A DNA stretch of 64,000 bases from CAWAQA01 sp963784065 (GCA_963784065.1 CAWAQA010000009.1:186001-250000); one strand, 5' to 3'; shown: positions 26,972-38,934, counted from the stretch's first letter. The notes: a model not told the origin generated them from the sequence alone. Translations and numbers: made by a program.

Positions 26972-29900
26972 TGGCGGAGGTTGCGGCATCGTCGGTACTC
27001 GAGCCTGTTGCGCCCGAGACTTCGCCCGTTCCCCCTCCGCTGTTCAGCCACGAACAACTGGAATCGCACGCACTCGCGCTGGCGGCCGAGCACACCCTTT
27101 CCGCCGATCCGCGGCGCGCCCGCCCGCTCCTCCCGCGGCTCGACGAGAGCGCGGCGCGGCTCGACGAGGCCTACCAATTCCTGTCGTCGATTGCGCGCAC
27201 CGACCCGCAGCCCGTCGCCTCGGAGGACTGGCTGCGCGACAACTATCACATCGTCCAGGATCAGATCCGCGAAGTGCGCCAGGACCTGCCGCGGAAGTTC
27301 TACATCGAGCTGCCAAAGCTGGCGCAGGGCCCCTATGACGGGTATCCGCGCGTGTATCTCATCGCGCGGGAGCTCATCGCGCACACGGCGGGGCGGTTCG
27401 ATCTCGAGACGCTGATCGATTTCACCTCGACCTATCAGCGCGCCGCTCCGCTGTCGATCGGCGAGACCTGGGCGATTCCGATCATGCTGCGCCTGGGACT
27501 GGTCGAGGAGCTGCGGCGCCTCGTCGATGGCGTCGTCGCCGCGCGGCACAGCCGTGAGCAGGCGCGGAAGTGGGAAGCGGCGCTCGGCGAACGCCGGTCG
27601 CAGCTCGAACTGGACCTCGATCGGCTGCTCAACGCCGAAGTCCAGGCCAACGGCCGCTTGTCCGCGGCGTTCGTCGTGGAGCTGCTGCAGTGGCTTCGCG
27701 ACCAGCCGTCGTCGGCGGTCCCCGCCTGGCACGCCCTGCAGCGCGCGCTCGAAGCGCAGGGAGATTCGCCCGACGAGCTGCTGCGCGTCGAGCACCAGCG
27801 CGAGGCGACCGACCAGCTCGCCATCGGCAACGTGATTACGAGCATGCGGCTGCTGTCGTCCATCGACTGGCCGTTCTTCTTCGATCGCGTGAGCGTGGTG
27901 GAGCAGATCCTGAAGGAGGATCCGTCCGGCGCGTATGCGGAGATGGATTTCGCGACGCGCGATCGCTACCGGCACTCCGTCGAGCAGCTGTCGCGTGGAT
28001 CGAAAACGCCGGAGCTCGTCGTGGCGCAGCAGGCGATCGGCCTCGCCAGCGAGGCGCAGGAGCACGATCCGGTCAACGACCGGCGGCATCACGTCGGCTA
28101 CTACCTGATTTCGCGCGGACGTTTCAGGCTCGAGAAAGATCTCGGGTACGCCCGGCGGACGCGCGAGCGGCTGGCGCGCTTCGTCTTCGAGCACCCGGCG
28201 ATCGGGTATCTCGGCACGATCGCGCTGATGACGATCCTCGGCGTGCTCGCCCTCATCGCCTATGCCAGCCGGAACGGCGCCGCCCCGGCCACCTGGTGGC
28301 TGATCGCGTTGATTGCACTGATTCCGATCAGCGAACTGGCGATTGCGCTGCTGAACTCCATGCTGACGTCGGCAATCCCGCCGCGCCAGCTGCCGAAGCT
28401 GGCCTTACGGAACGGCATCCCGGCGCAGGATCGCACCATCGTCGCCGTACCGGCCATCATCGACTCGGAGGCGCGCATCGAGTCGCTGTTCCACGACCTC
28501 GAGGTCCGCTTCCTCGCCAATCGCGATCCGCACCTCCATTTCGCGTTGCTCAGCGACTTCGCCGACGCCGCGGCGCAGGCGATCGATGGCGACGACCGGC
28601 TGGTGGCGCTGGCGCGCGCGAAGGTTGACGCCCTCAACACCCGGCATGGGAGCGAGCGCTTCTTCCTGTTGCATCGCGAGCGGCGGTGGAATGCCAGCCA
28701 GCAGCGATGGATGGGATGGGAACGGAAGCGCGGCAAGCTCGCCGAGTTCAACCGGCTGCTCCGCGGCGCGACCGATACGAGCTTCGTCGTCATGCACGGC
28801 GATCTGACGGTCCTGCGCGCAATCAAGTACGTGATCACCCTCGACTCCGACACGCAGTTGCCGATGGAGGCGGGCCGCCGCCTGGTCGGCACCCTGTCGC
28901 ACCCCCTCAACCGGCCGCGGTTCGACCCGCGGCTGCAGCGCGTGACAGAGGGTTACGCCGTGCTGCAGCCGCGTGTGCAGGTCAGCATCGAGAGCGCGGC
29001 GCGAACGACGTTCGGCCAGGTCTTCTCCGGGCACGTTGGCCTCGATCCGTATACCACCGCGGTGTCGGACGTGTATCAAGACCTCTTTCACGAGGGGAGC
29101 TACGTCGGCAAGGGCATTTACGACGTCGACGCCTTCGAAGCGGCACTCGCCAACCGTGTGCCGGAAAACGCGCTGCTCAGCCACGATCTGTTCGAGGGCC
29201 TGTACGCGCGGGCCGGGCTGTGCACGGACATCGATCTGGTGGACGACTATCCCTCGAACTACCTGGCGTTCGCCGCGCGCCAGCACCGCTGGGTGCGCGG
29301 CGACTGGCAGATCGTCCGCTGGCTGTGGCGCACCGTCCCGGACGCGAGCGGCCGCGTGATGCCCAACACGCTTCCCGCCGTCGCGCGGTGGAAGATTCTC
29401 GACAATCTCCGCCGCAGCCTGCTCGCGCCGGCGCTCGTCGTCCTGTTCGTCGCGGGCTGGACCGTGCTGCCGGGATCCGCCATTGTCTGGTCGGGCCTCG
29501 GCCTGCTCGTCCTCGCCTTCCCGGCCTACATGCAGGTCGGCCGATCGCTGACCAGCCGGGTCCGCGGCGTGCCCCTGCGCGAGCACGTGCTCGCGGAGCG
29601 CGACAACCTGGCCGCCAGCGCCACGCAGGCGTTCCTCTCGACCGTGTTCCTGCTGCATCAGAGCTGGGTGATGCTCGACGCCATCGGCCGCACGCTCGTG
29701 CGCCTGCTCGTGACCCGCCGGCGGATGCTCGAGTGGGTCACGGCGGATGGCGCCGCGCACGCCAAGACCACTTCGGGCGGCGTGCTTCGGGAAATGCTGC
29801 CGACGGTCGTCGCCGCCGTGGCGATCGCGGTCCTGGTCGCCTTCGTCGAGCCCGTGCGGCTGCCACTTGCGCTTCCAATCATCGTCCTCTGGTGCCTGTC

Positions 29901-30657
29901 CCCGACGATCGCGTACACGACGGGGCGCCCGCTACCGCACGACCGGGCGATCCTCGCCGCCGCCGAGCGGTCGGCATTTCGCCGGATCGCGCGGAAGACG
30001 TGGCGCTTCTTCGACGACCTGGTGAGCCCGGGGGATCACTGGCTGATTCCCGACAACATCCAGGAGAACCGCCGCGAGCTGATCGCGCACCGCACATCCC
30101 CGACCAACATCGGGCTGCAGCTGCTCTCGACGCTGGCGGCGTACGACTTCGGGTATATCACCGTCCGCTCGCTCCTGACCCGCCTCGAAGCGACGTTTGC
30201 GACGCTGATCAGAATGCAGCGCTATCGTGGCCATTTCTACAATTGGTACGACACGCGCACCCTGGATCCGCTCGCGCCCTCCTACATCTCGACCGTCGAC
30301 AGCGGCAACCTGGCCGGTTATCTCGTGACCCTGCGCGCCGCGCTGCTGGAGATCGGCGAACGCGCTCCCGTCATCGACGCATCGTTTCTCGAAGGACTCG
30401 ACGATCTGGTCGGCCTCGTCGAGGAGGAGATCGCGCGCGGTGCGCCAGCCGCCGGCAAGGGACTGGAGACGACCGGCCTGAAGAAGGAGCTCGCGCGCCT
30501 GCGCGACGGGCTCGCCGACCGGCCCGCCACGCCGGCGGCCTGGAAGGCGCATCTGGTCAAGATCTCCGACCGGATCTCCGCCATCGGCGTGCTGCTGCAC
30601 GAACTCGAAGAGCCGCTGCTCGCCAGGAGCGGCGAGCCTTCGCGCCGGTCTCGCTGA
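26971..30657 (+). CDS. Cyclic beta-1,2-glucan synthase, N-terminal GT84 part (NdvB/Cgs-like)
   Basis: 1228 residues, the intact first 43 percent of a giant inner-membrane glucan synthase. It starts with a cytoplasmic region containing EDWLRDNYHIVQDQIREVRQ, then membrane segments near residues 410-460 (YLGTIALMTILGVLALIAYA, ATWWLIALIALIPISELAIA). A GT-A glycosyltransferase domain follows (VITLDSDTQLPMEAGRRLVG with the DxD, GSYVGKGIYDVDAFEAAL, then LSHDLFEGLYARAG and RQHRWVRGDWQI), then more TM helices and the start of a glycoside-phosphorylase-like part. The family polymerises UDP-glucose to cyclic beta-1,2-glucan, an osmoregulatory periplasmic glucan. The stop at 30657 is artefactual: the next frame carries on directly. 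Confidence 0.9.
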   Translation: MAEVAASSVLEPVAPETSPVPPPLFSHEQLESHALALAAEHTLSADPRRARPLLPRLDESAARLDEAYQFLSSIARTDPQPVASEDWLRDNYHIVQDQIREVRQDLPRKFYIELPKLAQGPYDGYPRVYLIARELIAHTAGRFDLETLIDFTSTYQRAAPLSIGETWAIPIMLRLGLVEELRRLVDGVVAARHSREQARKWEAALGERRSQLELDLDRLLNAEVQANGRLSAAFVVELLQWLRDQPSSAVPAWHALQRALEAQGDSPDELLRVEHQREATDQLAIGNVITSMRLLSSIDWPFFFDRVSVVEQILKEDPSGAYAEMDFATRDRYRHSVEQLSRGSKTPELVVAQQAIGLASEAQEHDPVNDRRHHVGYYLISRGRFRLEKDLGYARRTRERLARFVFEHPAIGYLGTIALMTILGVLALIAYASRNGAAPATWWLIALIALIPISELAIALLNSMLTSAIPPRQLPKLALRNGIPAQDRTIVAVPAIIDSEARIESLFHDLEVRFLANRDPHLHFALLSDFADAAAQAIDGDDRLVALARAKVDALNTRHGSERFFLLHRERRWNASQQRWMGWERKRGKLAEFNRLLRGATDTSFVVMHGDLTVLRAIKYVITLDSDTQLPMEAGRRLVGTLSHPLNRPRFDPRLQRVTEGYAVLQPRVQVSIESAARTTFGQVFSGHVGLDPYTTAVSDVYQDLFHEGSYVGKGIYDVDAFEAALANRVPENALLSHDLFEGLYARAGLCTDIDLVDDYPSNYLAFAARQHRWVRGDWQIVRWLWRTVPDASGRVMPNTLPAVARWKILDNLRRSLLAPALVVLFVAGWTVLPGSAIVWSGLGLLVLAFPAYMQVGRSLTSRVRGVPLREHVLAERDNLAASATQAFLSTVFLLHQSWVMLDAIGRTLVRLLVTRRRMLEWVTADGAAHAKTTSGGVLREMLPTVVAAVAIAVLVAFVEPVRLPLALPIIVLWCLSPTIAYTTGRPLPHDRAILAAAERSAFRRIARKTWRFFDDLVSPGDHWLIPDNIQENRRELIAHRTSPTNIGLQLLSTLAAYDFGYITVRSLLTRLEATFATLIRMQRYRGHFYNWYDTRTLDPLAPSYISTVDSGNLAGYLVTLRAALLEIGERAPVIDASFLEGLDDLVGLVEEEIARGAPAAGKGLETTGLKKELARLRDGLADRPATPAAWKAHLVKISDRISAIGVLLHELEEPLLARSGEPSRRSR

Positions 30658-33600
30658 AGCGGGCTACTGGCTTGACCAGGCAGCCGCGGCCGTCGGCTGA
30701 GCGGGTGCGGGAGCTCGAGCACCCGATGTCCCGGCCCGAGCTCATCGAGCGGGTCGAACGGCTTGCCTCTCTCGCCGACGATCTCGTCGAGGAAACCGAG
30801 TTCGATTTCCTGTTCGATTCCGAGCGGCAGCTCTTCTCCATCGGGTTCAACGTCACCGAAGGCCGGCTCGATGCGTCGTACTACGACACGCTGGCGTCGG
30901 AGGCGCGGCTCGCAAGCTTTCTGGCCATCGCCACGGGGCGCGATCGCTCACGAGCACTGGTTCAAGCTCGGGCGATCGCTGACGCCGAGCGGCGGATCGC
31001 GCGCGCTCCTGTCGTGGAGCGCGTCGATGTTCGAGTACCTGATGCCGCTGCTCGTGATGCGGACCTATCCGGGCACGCTGCTGCACGAAACCTACGAGGC
31101 TGTCGTCCAGCGGCAGATCCAGTACGGCGAGCGGCGCGGCGTGCCGTGGGGCATCTCCGAGTCGGCCTACAATGCGCAGGATCTCGAGGGCAACTATCAA
31201 TACCGCGCCTTCGGCGTCCCCGGCCTCGGCCTCAAGCGCGGGCTCGCCGACGATCTGGTCGTCGCTCCGTACGCGAGCTTCCTCGCGGCGCCGCTGGCGC
31301 CCGACGCGGTGCTCGCCAATCTCGACCGCCTTCGCGCCGCCGGCCTCGAAGGGCGATACGGGTTTTACGAGGCGATCGACTACACCATCGATCGCCTGCC
31401 GAAGGACCACTCCGGCGGCGTGGCGCTGCCCACCTACATGGCGCACCACCAGGGCATGACGCTGGTCGCTCTCGACAACGCGATCAACGGCTCGCCGATG
31501 CAGCACCGCTTTCACGCCGATCCGCGGGTGGAAGCGGCCGAACTGCTGCTCCAGGAACGCATCCCGCATCTCGTTCCGCTGAAGAACCCGCCGATCGAAA
31601 AGGCCGAGCACATCCCGGCCAGCCGGCGGCTGCCGGCGCTTCTGGTGCGCCGCTACGTCACGCCGCACACGCTCAGCCCGCGCACCCATTTCCTGTCGAA
31701 CGGGTCCTACGCCGTCATGTTGACCAACGCGGGCGGCGGTTACAGCCGCCGGCAGAACCTGGCCATGACGCGCTGGCGCGAGGACATCACGGCCGACTGC
31801 CTGGGGCTCGTTCATCTACGTGCGCGACCTCGACTCGAGGCAGGTCTGGTCCACGACCTACCAGCCGACGACGCGGGAACCGGACGAGTACGAGGTGACG
31901 TTTGCGCCGGACCGCGCCACGTGGCGGCGCGCTCGACGGGGACATCGAGATACGTACCGAAATCGTCGTGTCGCCCGAAGACGACGTCGAGCTGCGACGG
32001 GTGTCGCTGACCAATCACGGCCGAGAGGCGCGCAGCTTCGATCTCACCAGCTATGCCGAGGTCGTGCTGGCGCCGGGCGACGCGGACCTGTCGCATCCCG
32101 CGTTCAGCAACCTGTTCGTCGAGACAATGGCCGTGCCCGAACGCGACGCGTTGATCTGCGTCCGGCGGCCGCGCAGCGGCACGGACCGCGTGTACCTGAT
32201 TCACGTGCTCAGCGGACGCGGCCGGCTTGGCGAGGCAGCGGAGTACGAGACCGATCGCGCGCGGTTCATCGGCCGCCATGGCGGCGTCGATCGGCCGAGT
32301 GCGCTGTATACGACCGCTCCGCTGTCGAACACCACCGGTCCCGTGCTCGATCCGATCGTCAGCCTGCGGCAGGCGGTGCGCATTCCGCCGGGCGGGACGG
32401 CCCGCATGGCGTTCACGACCGGATTCGCCGACAGCGAAGACGGCGCGCGCCAGTTGATCGAGAAGTATCACGACCGGCGGGCGGTGGCGCGCGCGCTCGC
32501 CCTGGCCAGCACGCACAGCCAGATCGAACTGCGCCACCTCGGGCTCACCATCGAAGAGACGATGCGGTTCCAGCGCCTGTCGGGCCGGCTGATGTACGGC
32601 GATCCGCGGCTGCGGTCCGCCGATGCCGTGCGGCGGAACACGCGCGGCCAGGCCGAGTTGTGGAAATACGGGATCTCCGGCGACATGCCGATCCTGCTCG
32701 TCCACCTCAAGGACGGCAGCGAGCTCGGGCTGCTGCGCGACCTCCTCAAGGCGCACGAGTATCTGCGGCGCAAGGGCCTTGCTTTCGATCTCGTCGTGCT
32801 GAACGACCATGCGTCGAGCTATCTGCAGGATCTGCAGAACGCGGTCCTGCAGATGGTCGAACGGAGTCCTGAACAGAGCTGGGTGGATCGCCCGGGCGGC
32901 GTGTTCCTGCGCCGGGCGGACCTGGTGATCCCCGAGGACCGGACCCTGCTCGAGGCTGCGGCGCGCGTCGTGATGGACGGCGCCGACGGCAATCTTCGCG
33001 AGCAGTTGAAGCGCCTGCAGATTCCGTTCGGGCCCGAGCCCGGCCAGATCCCGGAGTTCACCGCGAAGCCGGCGATGCGGCGGGAATCTGCCCGCCGTCC
33101 CGCGGTGCTGCCCGGCCAGCTCGAGATGTTCAACGGCCTCGGCGGGTTTGCGGACGAAGGCCGGGAGTACGCCATCTCCGTCGATCAGGACGCGGGCACG
33201 CTGCCGCCCCAGCCCTGGTCGAACGTCGTCGCCCATCCGACGTTCGGGTTTGCGGCGACCGAGGGCGAGTCCCGGGTACACCTGGTCGAGCAACAGTCAC
33301 GACAACCGTCTCACGCCGTGGAGAAACGATCCGATCAGCGATCCCCCGGGCGAGGCGGTCTTCATTCGCGACGAGGAGACGGGGCAGTTCTGGTCGGCGA
33401 CGCCACTTCCGGCCGGCGCCGGCCGGCCCTACAGCGTGCGGCACGGCCAGGGCTATTCGGCGTTCGAGCACGCGCGGAACGGTCTTGCCTCGACGCTGCT
33501 GCTGTTCGTCCCGCCGACCGACGAGGTCAAGGTCTTCCACCTGAAGCTGCGCAACGACTCAACCGCCGTGCGGCGCTACACGGTGACGCTGTACGTGGAG

Positions 33601-35538
33601 TGGGTGCTCGGCGAAAACCGCGTCGCGCTCCCAGCTGCACGTCGTCACGAGCCGGGACCCCGAGACGCGGGACGATCTTCGCGCGCAATGCGTTCCGCCA
33701 GGAGTTTGCCCATCGCGTCGCGTTCCTCGATCTGCATCCGGGCCAGGCGAAGACGATCACCGGCGACCGAACGGAGTTCATCGGACGGAACGGAAAGCTC
33801 GCGCCGGCCCGCCGGTCATGCGGCGCGCGTCGCTGTCGAACCGCACCGGCGCCGCCATCGATCCCTGTGGCGCGATTCAGGTCGCGGTGGTCCTCCAGCC
33901 GTCGGAGACTCGAACGCTCGTCGGCCTGCTGGGTGACGCGGTGGACGACGAGGCGGCGCGCGACATGGTTCGCAAGTACCGCGATCCCGCGGTGGTGGAC
34001 GACGCGCTGCAGCAGGTGGTCGCGTTCTGGGATCGATTGCTGGGGACGATCGTCGTCAAGACACCGGATCGCTCGCTGGACCTGATGCTGAACCGCTGGC
34101 TGCCCTATCAAGGCCTGGCCTGCCGCGTCTGGGGTCGATCGGCGTTCTACCAATCGAGCGGCGCGTTCGGTTTCCGCGATCAGTTGCAGGACGTGCTGGC
34201 GCTGCTGTTTTCGGCGCCGCAGCCTGGCGCGTACCCATCTGCTGCACGCCGCGTCACGGCAGTTCGTCGAAGGCGACGTGCAGCACTGGTGGCACGAGCC
34301 CGGCGGGGAAGGCGTGCGGACGCGGTTCTCCGACGATCGGTTGTGGCTGGTCTACGCGGCGCTGCATTACGTGTCTGCCACTGGAGATCGACGCCGTGCT
34401 CGACGAGGAGGTGTCGTTTCTCGAAGGCCGGCTGCTCCAGCCGGACGAGCACGAGGCGTACGAGCACCCCTCGATCTCGCTCCAGCGGGCGTCGCTGTAC
34501 GAGCATTGCGTGCGCGCCGTGGCGCTGAACCTCGAGGTCGGGATCGCACGGCCTGCCGTTGATCGGAACCGGCGACTGGAACGACGGCATGAACATGGTC
34601 GGCGCCAGAGGGCCGCGGCGAAAGCGTGTGGCTCGCGTGGTTCCTGCTCTCCATTCTGGCGCCGTTCGCGGCCCTGGCCGACGCCCGCGGCGACACCGGT
34701 CACGCCGCGCTCTATCGCGCACACGCGGAGAAGCTCACGCGCCAGCGTCGAGGACGCCTGGGACGGCGAGTGGTACCGCCGCGCGTACTTCGACGATGGG
34801 ACGGCGCTCGGATCGCGGGAGAACGCCGAGTGCCGCATCGACGCCATCGCTCAGTCGTGGGCGGTGCTTTCCGGATCCGGCGATCCCGCCCGCGCGCGAC
34901 AGGCGATGGAGTCGTTGGACACGCATCTCATCCGGCGCGAAGACGGCCTCTCATTGCTGCTGACGCCGCCGTTCGATCGCATGGTGCCTTCGCCAGGCTA
35001 TATCCAGGGCTACGTTCCCGGGGTGCGGGAAAACGGCGGACAGTACACGCACGCGGCGCTCTGGACGGTGCTTGCATTCGCGCGGCTTGGAGACGGCGAT
35101 CGCGGCAATGGCGCTGTTTGCGATGTTGAACCCCGTGAACAAGACGCTCCACGCCCGTCAACGTCGCGCGCTACCGCGCGGAGCCGTACGTCGTCGCCGC
35201 GGACGTGTACTCCAACCCCGCGCACGTCGGCCGCGGCGGCTGGACCTGGTACACAGGCGTCTGCGTCGTGGATGTATCGGGTCGGGATCGAGGGGCTGCT
35301 GGGATTGACGCTGAACCGCGGAGCCCTGCACATCGATCCCTGCATTCCCCGGACCTGGCCGCGTTTCGAGGCGGTGGTGAGAACGCTGCAGGCGGAACTG
35401 CAGATCGTCGTCGAAAATCCGGAGGGGGTGACGCGCGGTGTCCGCCTCGTGGAACTCGACGGCACCCCCGTTGAGGGCGACGTCCCGCTCGTGGATGCTG
35501 TGGGGACTCACGTCGTTCGGGTCGTGCTCGGCACGTGA
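30658..35538 (+). CDS. Cyclic beta-1,2-glucan synthase, C-terminal GH94 part, multiply frameshifted
   Basis: Continuation of the gene starting at 26971; the whole would be about 2855 residues, as in Brucella Cgs and rhizobial NdvB. Frame changes occur near 30.66, 30.95, 31.80, 31.91, 33.28, 33.63, 33.80, 34.23, 34.39, 34.55, 34.74, 35.1 and 35.27 kb, so no long frame is intact. Family landmarks appear in order: LADDLVEETEFDFLFDSERQ, GVPWGISESAYNAQDLEG, LPTYMAHHQGMTLVAL, a beta-sandwich region (SLTNHGREARSFDLTSYAEV), NRWLPYQGLACRVWGRSAFY, GAFGFRDQLQDVLAL, the GH94 catalytic Asp motif GTGDWNDGMN, and the closing GIEGLLGLTLNRGALHIDPC. GH94 trims the linear chain so that it can be cyclised. Clustered indels in the assembly are more likely than decay, since every motif is conserved. 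Confidence 0.8.
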
Positions 35539-35541
35539 CCC

Positions 35542-35570
35542 TCACCCGCGGGGTTGGAGACCGCGGGTGA
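35542..35570 (+). terminator. 10-bp perfect hairpin after glucan synthase
   Basis: TCACCCGCGG pairs perfectly with CCGCGGGTGA across a 9-nt loop, starting 4 nt after the synthase stop. No U-tract follows. Confidence 0.55.
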
Positions 35571-35863
35571 CTGGATCAGCTGGCCATTACCTGATCCCGC
35601 AACTCCGGCTCACTCGCACGCGAATCGCACGGCTGTGCCCGAACTCATGCGTCAACTCCTTCATCTGTTCGAAAGCCCCATCGCTTCGGGCTCCCGGCCT
35701 TCTATACGCTGCATGTCTGGGCATGGAAGGAGAACGCGAATGGCATGTTCGTGAACTGGCATCCCAGGGTGTCGTGTGACGGATTCAACGGGCAGGAGCC
35801 ATGAGCCGGCGCGACAACCGCACAGGGAGGTAAGCGTTTTCAGTCCGCTTGCCTCCTGCCGGA
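35571..35863. other. Intergenic region between convergent genes, no gene seen
   Basis: About 290 bp between the synthase hairpin and the amidohydrolase stop. Only short, poorly biased frames are present. No repeat copy recognised. Confidence 0.5.
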
Positions 35864-37215
35864 TCATTTGAGTCGCGCCAGGAACCTGGCCTTCAGAGCC
35901 TGTCGATCGACTTCCTTTCCTCTCAAGTAGACAGCAGCGATGCGCCGTGTGTTGGCGATGTCGTCGAGCGGGTTGGCGTCGAGCACGATGAAATCCGCTT
36001 CCTTCGTGCGTGCAACGACGCCCATCCGATCGAGCTTGAGCACCTTCGCGTTCGTTCCCGTCCCGGCGACGATGGCCTGCATGGCGGTCATGCCGCACCG
36101 CGTGTAGGCCGCCATCTGCTGGTGGGAACCGATGCCGTCGCCGGTCCCGTCCGTCCCGAGCGCGATCACCATGCCCGCGTCGTGAACCTTCCGCAGGTTC
36201 CGGCAATGGAGCTCGAAGAGCTCATCCGGCGGGTTGCCCTTCGCCTCTCGCTGCTGGATCGCCGCACGCATCCGCTCGATCTCGGCGGGAGGCAAGGTCT
36301 CGGCCAGGGAGTCGATCGTCTCCCGCGTCATCGGAGCCGGCATGTTCGGACCCGTCCAGACGGCAGGGTGAGACTTGATCAGCGCCAGGTACTCGCTGTC
36401 CACGTCCCGGTCGCGAACCATGTGCACGAACCCGTCCACGCCGGCTCGATACAGGTCCTTGGCGTCGGCCAGCGCCGTCGTGCGACCGAGATGAGCGAGC
36501 ACCTCCATGCCGTTGCTGTGCGCCTCGGCGATGATGGCGCGATACACATTGGGCTGGATCTTCGGGGCCTCGCCATTCCGGTCGTCGACCCAGATCTTGA
36601 CGAAGCGCACACCGCGCGCGTGCAGGTCCTTCACGTGCCGCCGGCCCTCTTGTTCCGTTCTCGCACCGTACGGAATCCCCAGGCGAGGCTCGCTCGGAGG
36701 GACCCGCGATCGGCGTCGCCGCAATCCCCTTCCCCACCGTGAGGAAGCGGGCCGCATTCGGGATCACCTGGTCGCGCAGCTGGTAGGCCAGTTCCTCATC
36801 GGCCTCGAGACCCATGCTGAGACCGGCCGCGACTCCGTAGTAGGCGTACCGCTCCAGCTGGTCGACGAGGTTGTCACGCGTGTAGTTCGCCTTGCTGTTG
36901 CTCCCGTCCCGTTCGTCGACCAGCCCGATGTGATTGTGACCGTCGATGAGTGACGGCATCACCGTCTTGCCCGAGAGATCCACGCGAACAGCGCCCGCGG
37001 GCGGCTGACGCTCACCCTTCCGGCCGACCCAGGTGAAGGTGTCGCCTTCCACCACGAACGCCGAATTCTCGACCGGGACCGCTCCCGTCACCGGGAATCA
37101 GTCGCGCGCCTTCGAACCAGACCGCCGCGCTACCGTTTCCACGCTGGAAGCTCGCCAGCGAGACCCACGCGACCGCGACGATCACAGAACATGCCAGGAT
37201 TCGAGACCGTGACAT
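35864..37215 (-). CDS. Exported amidohydrolase family protein, frameshifted
   Basis: About 450 residues. ATG at 37215 gives a signal peptide (RILACSVIVAVAWVSLASF). The metal-dependent hydrolase fold begins with GARLIPGDG, the typical beta-sandwich start, then GKTVMPSLIDGHNHIGLVDE with the HxH metal motif. Frame changes lie near 37085 and 36710. The barrel continues with GVRFVKIWVDDRNGEAPKIQ, NGMEVLAHLGRTTALADAKD, AGVDGFVHMVRDRDVDSEYL and the late GMVIALGTDGTGDGIGSHQQ, ending with KEADFIVLDANPLDDIANTR. This order is that of exported imidazolonepropionase/prolidase-like amidohydrolases common in Acidobacteriota. The substrate is unknown. Confidence 0.85.
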
Positions 37216-37514
37216 AGATGCCTCTGCAGGAGAGCGGTGCCTGAAAGGACCTGGAATCAGGTGCCGCCGTTGAGCAAGCCGTCAGGGTAACACCGAAGGT
37301 TGGCCACATCCCTTGCGCCGGGCACCCGCCGGACAACGCAGTCAGCGGGCTGAATCGCCAAATCTTTGAGGCGATAGCGAAGGAGCTTCGCGCGGCGAGG
37401 TATTGATGAGGTGAGCCACACGTCTTCGCGTGATATTGTCCCGCTCTACACCTGCGCCAATTTGTTGTGCTCGAGCGCTTCGCCACACTTGCTTCGCACC
37501 TCCTACGCCACCCC

Positions 37515-38934
37515 ATGCTGACGATAATCACATTCCTCGCGCTGCTGCTGATCTCTGCTCCGTCACCCGCCGCGGCCCAGACCGCCGCCTACATGGTTCG
37601 GGGACCTGGAGATTCCAGTGGCGAGCGGGGAACATTCCCGCGCCGAAGCCATCAACAATCGTGGCGAGGTGGTCGGCGTCGCTGGCGACAGGCCGTTCAT
37701 CTGGACCGCGTCGACAGGAGCAGAACCGTTCCTGGGCGATTTCGTTGGCACGGCGCTGGACATCAACGACCGAGGCGAAGTGGTGGGGCACTACGCCACG
37801 GCCGGACCGCCCGGTGGATTCCTGTGGTCGCGCCAGAGCGGATTTGTGGATCTCGGTGACTTCATCCCCTACGAAATCAACGAACAAGGGCAGATTGCCG
37901 GGCAGTGCTCTCCCACCGCGGAGGCGTGCATCTGGGACGAGGGCGCAATCACACGCCTGGGCAACCTGGGTGCGTCTGGCAGCGTGGGACTCGGCATCAA
38001 TGACGCAGGTGAGGTGGTCGGATACTCGAACACTCGCGGGAGAGTAACCCATCCCTTTCTGTGGACGCCTTTGGCGGGGATGATTGACCTCGGCGCTGCG
38101 GATCACTCCCAAGCGGCTGCGATCAACAACAGGGGACAGGTTACAGGCTACCGATGCTGCCCACTCGCCGCGACTGTCTGGTCCCGGGGCAGGGTCAGGG
38201 TGCCCAATACCAGCGCCATCACTGAAGGCGTGGACATCAACGAATCTGGTGTCGTCGTCGGGCTGAATTGGACCAGCGGCCACGCGTTCGTCTGGGCGCC
38301 GCCCGGTCGTCCCCTGGGGCTTCCCGGCCTGCCGGACAGCGATTTTGGTCAGGCCACAGGGATCAATGATCGCGGCGTCGTCGTAGGGATTGAAGGCGGA
38401 CCGAACGGTTTGGCACGCGCGGTCATGTGGACACGGAAACCCGCGACGTTGACAGTCACCACCCCGAACAACCCCGCCCGCTGGGGCCTCGGCACCACAC
38501 AGCGCCTCGGATGGACCTATGACGGCGATGCGCCGAATTCCAAATCGAGATCAGCCGGAACCGGGGGAGAACATGGGACTACCTGGCGACACGTCGCGAA
38601 CGAGCCCGGCGGGTTCCAGAACTTCTTCTGGGAAGTGACGAGCCCCTCGCCTTCGCCTCACGATTCCGAGTCATCGCAATCGGAGACCCTGATGGCATCG
38701 ATGAGAACGACGCCGAATATCCGCATCGCCAGCGCGACTATCGAGATGCTGCGGCCCACGGCGGAGACCTCAGTGGAGGTCGGTGCCCCACTGACCATCT
38801 TCTACAAGCACTGGATCGGCCCGCGGGCGCCTGTGGCGATCGACATCAGCTCCAACAATGGCGCCACCTGGAGGACGGTGGCGGAGACCAGCACGACCGG
38901 CTCGACCACATCATCGTTCCACTGGGTTCGTTGA
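37515..38934 (+). CDS. Exported HAF-repeat protein with C-terminal Ig-like domains, frameshifted
   Basis: About 470 residues. ATG at 37515 opens a signal peptide (LTIITFLALLLISAPSPAAA). The frame changes near 37600. Seven HAF-type repeats follow, each with an IN-x-x-G-x-V/I-x-G core: INNRGEVVG, INDRGEVVG, INEQGQIAG, INDAGEVVG, INNRGQVTG, INESGVVVG and INDRGVVVG; together they should form a beta-propeller. After residue about 310 come Ig-like modules (TVTTPNNPARWGLGTTQRLG, then ISSNNGATWRTVAE). Short frame excursions occur near 38550, where IEISRNRGRTW lies one frame over. After the stop at 38934 the adjacent frame adds VDLLPTARARVRLRALDGSG, so the protein probably extends to about 39015. Extracellular binding or surface function is likely. 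Confidence 0.75.

Noticed and set aside
31812..33293. Minus-strand frame of about 490 codons inside the glucan synthase
   Set aside because: Lies opposite conserved GH94-region motifs; composition is that of a shadow frame.
26971..35538. Glucan synthase split into many separate small genes
   Set aside because: Consecutive pieces continue the same family alignment without gap or new start signals; a single gene with indels is simpler.
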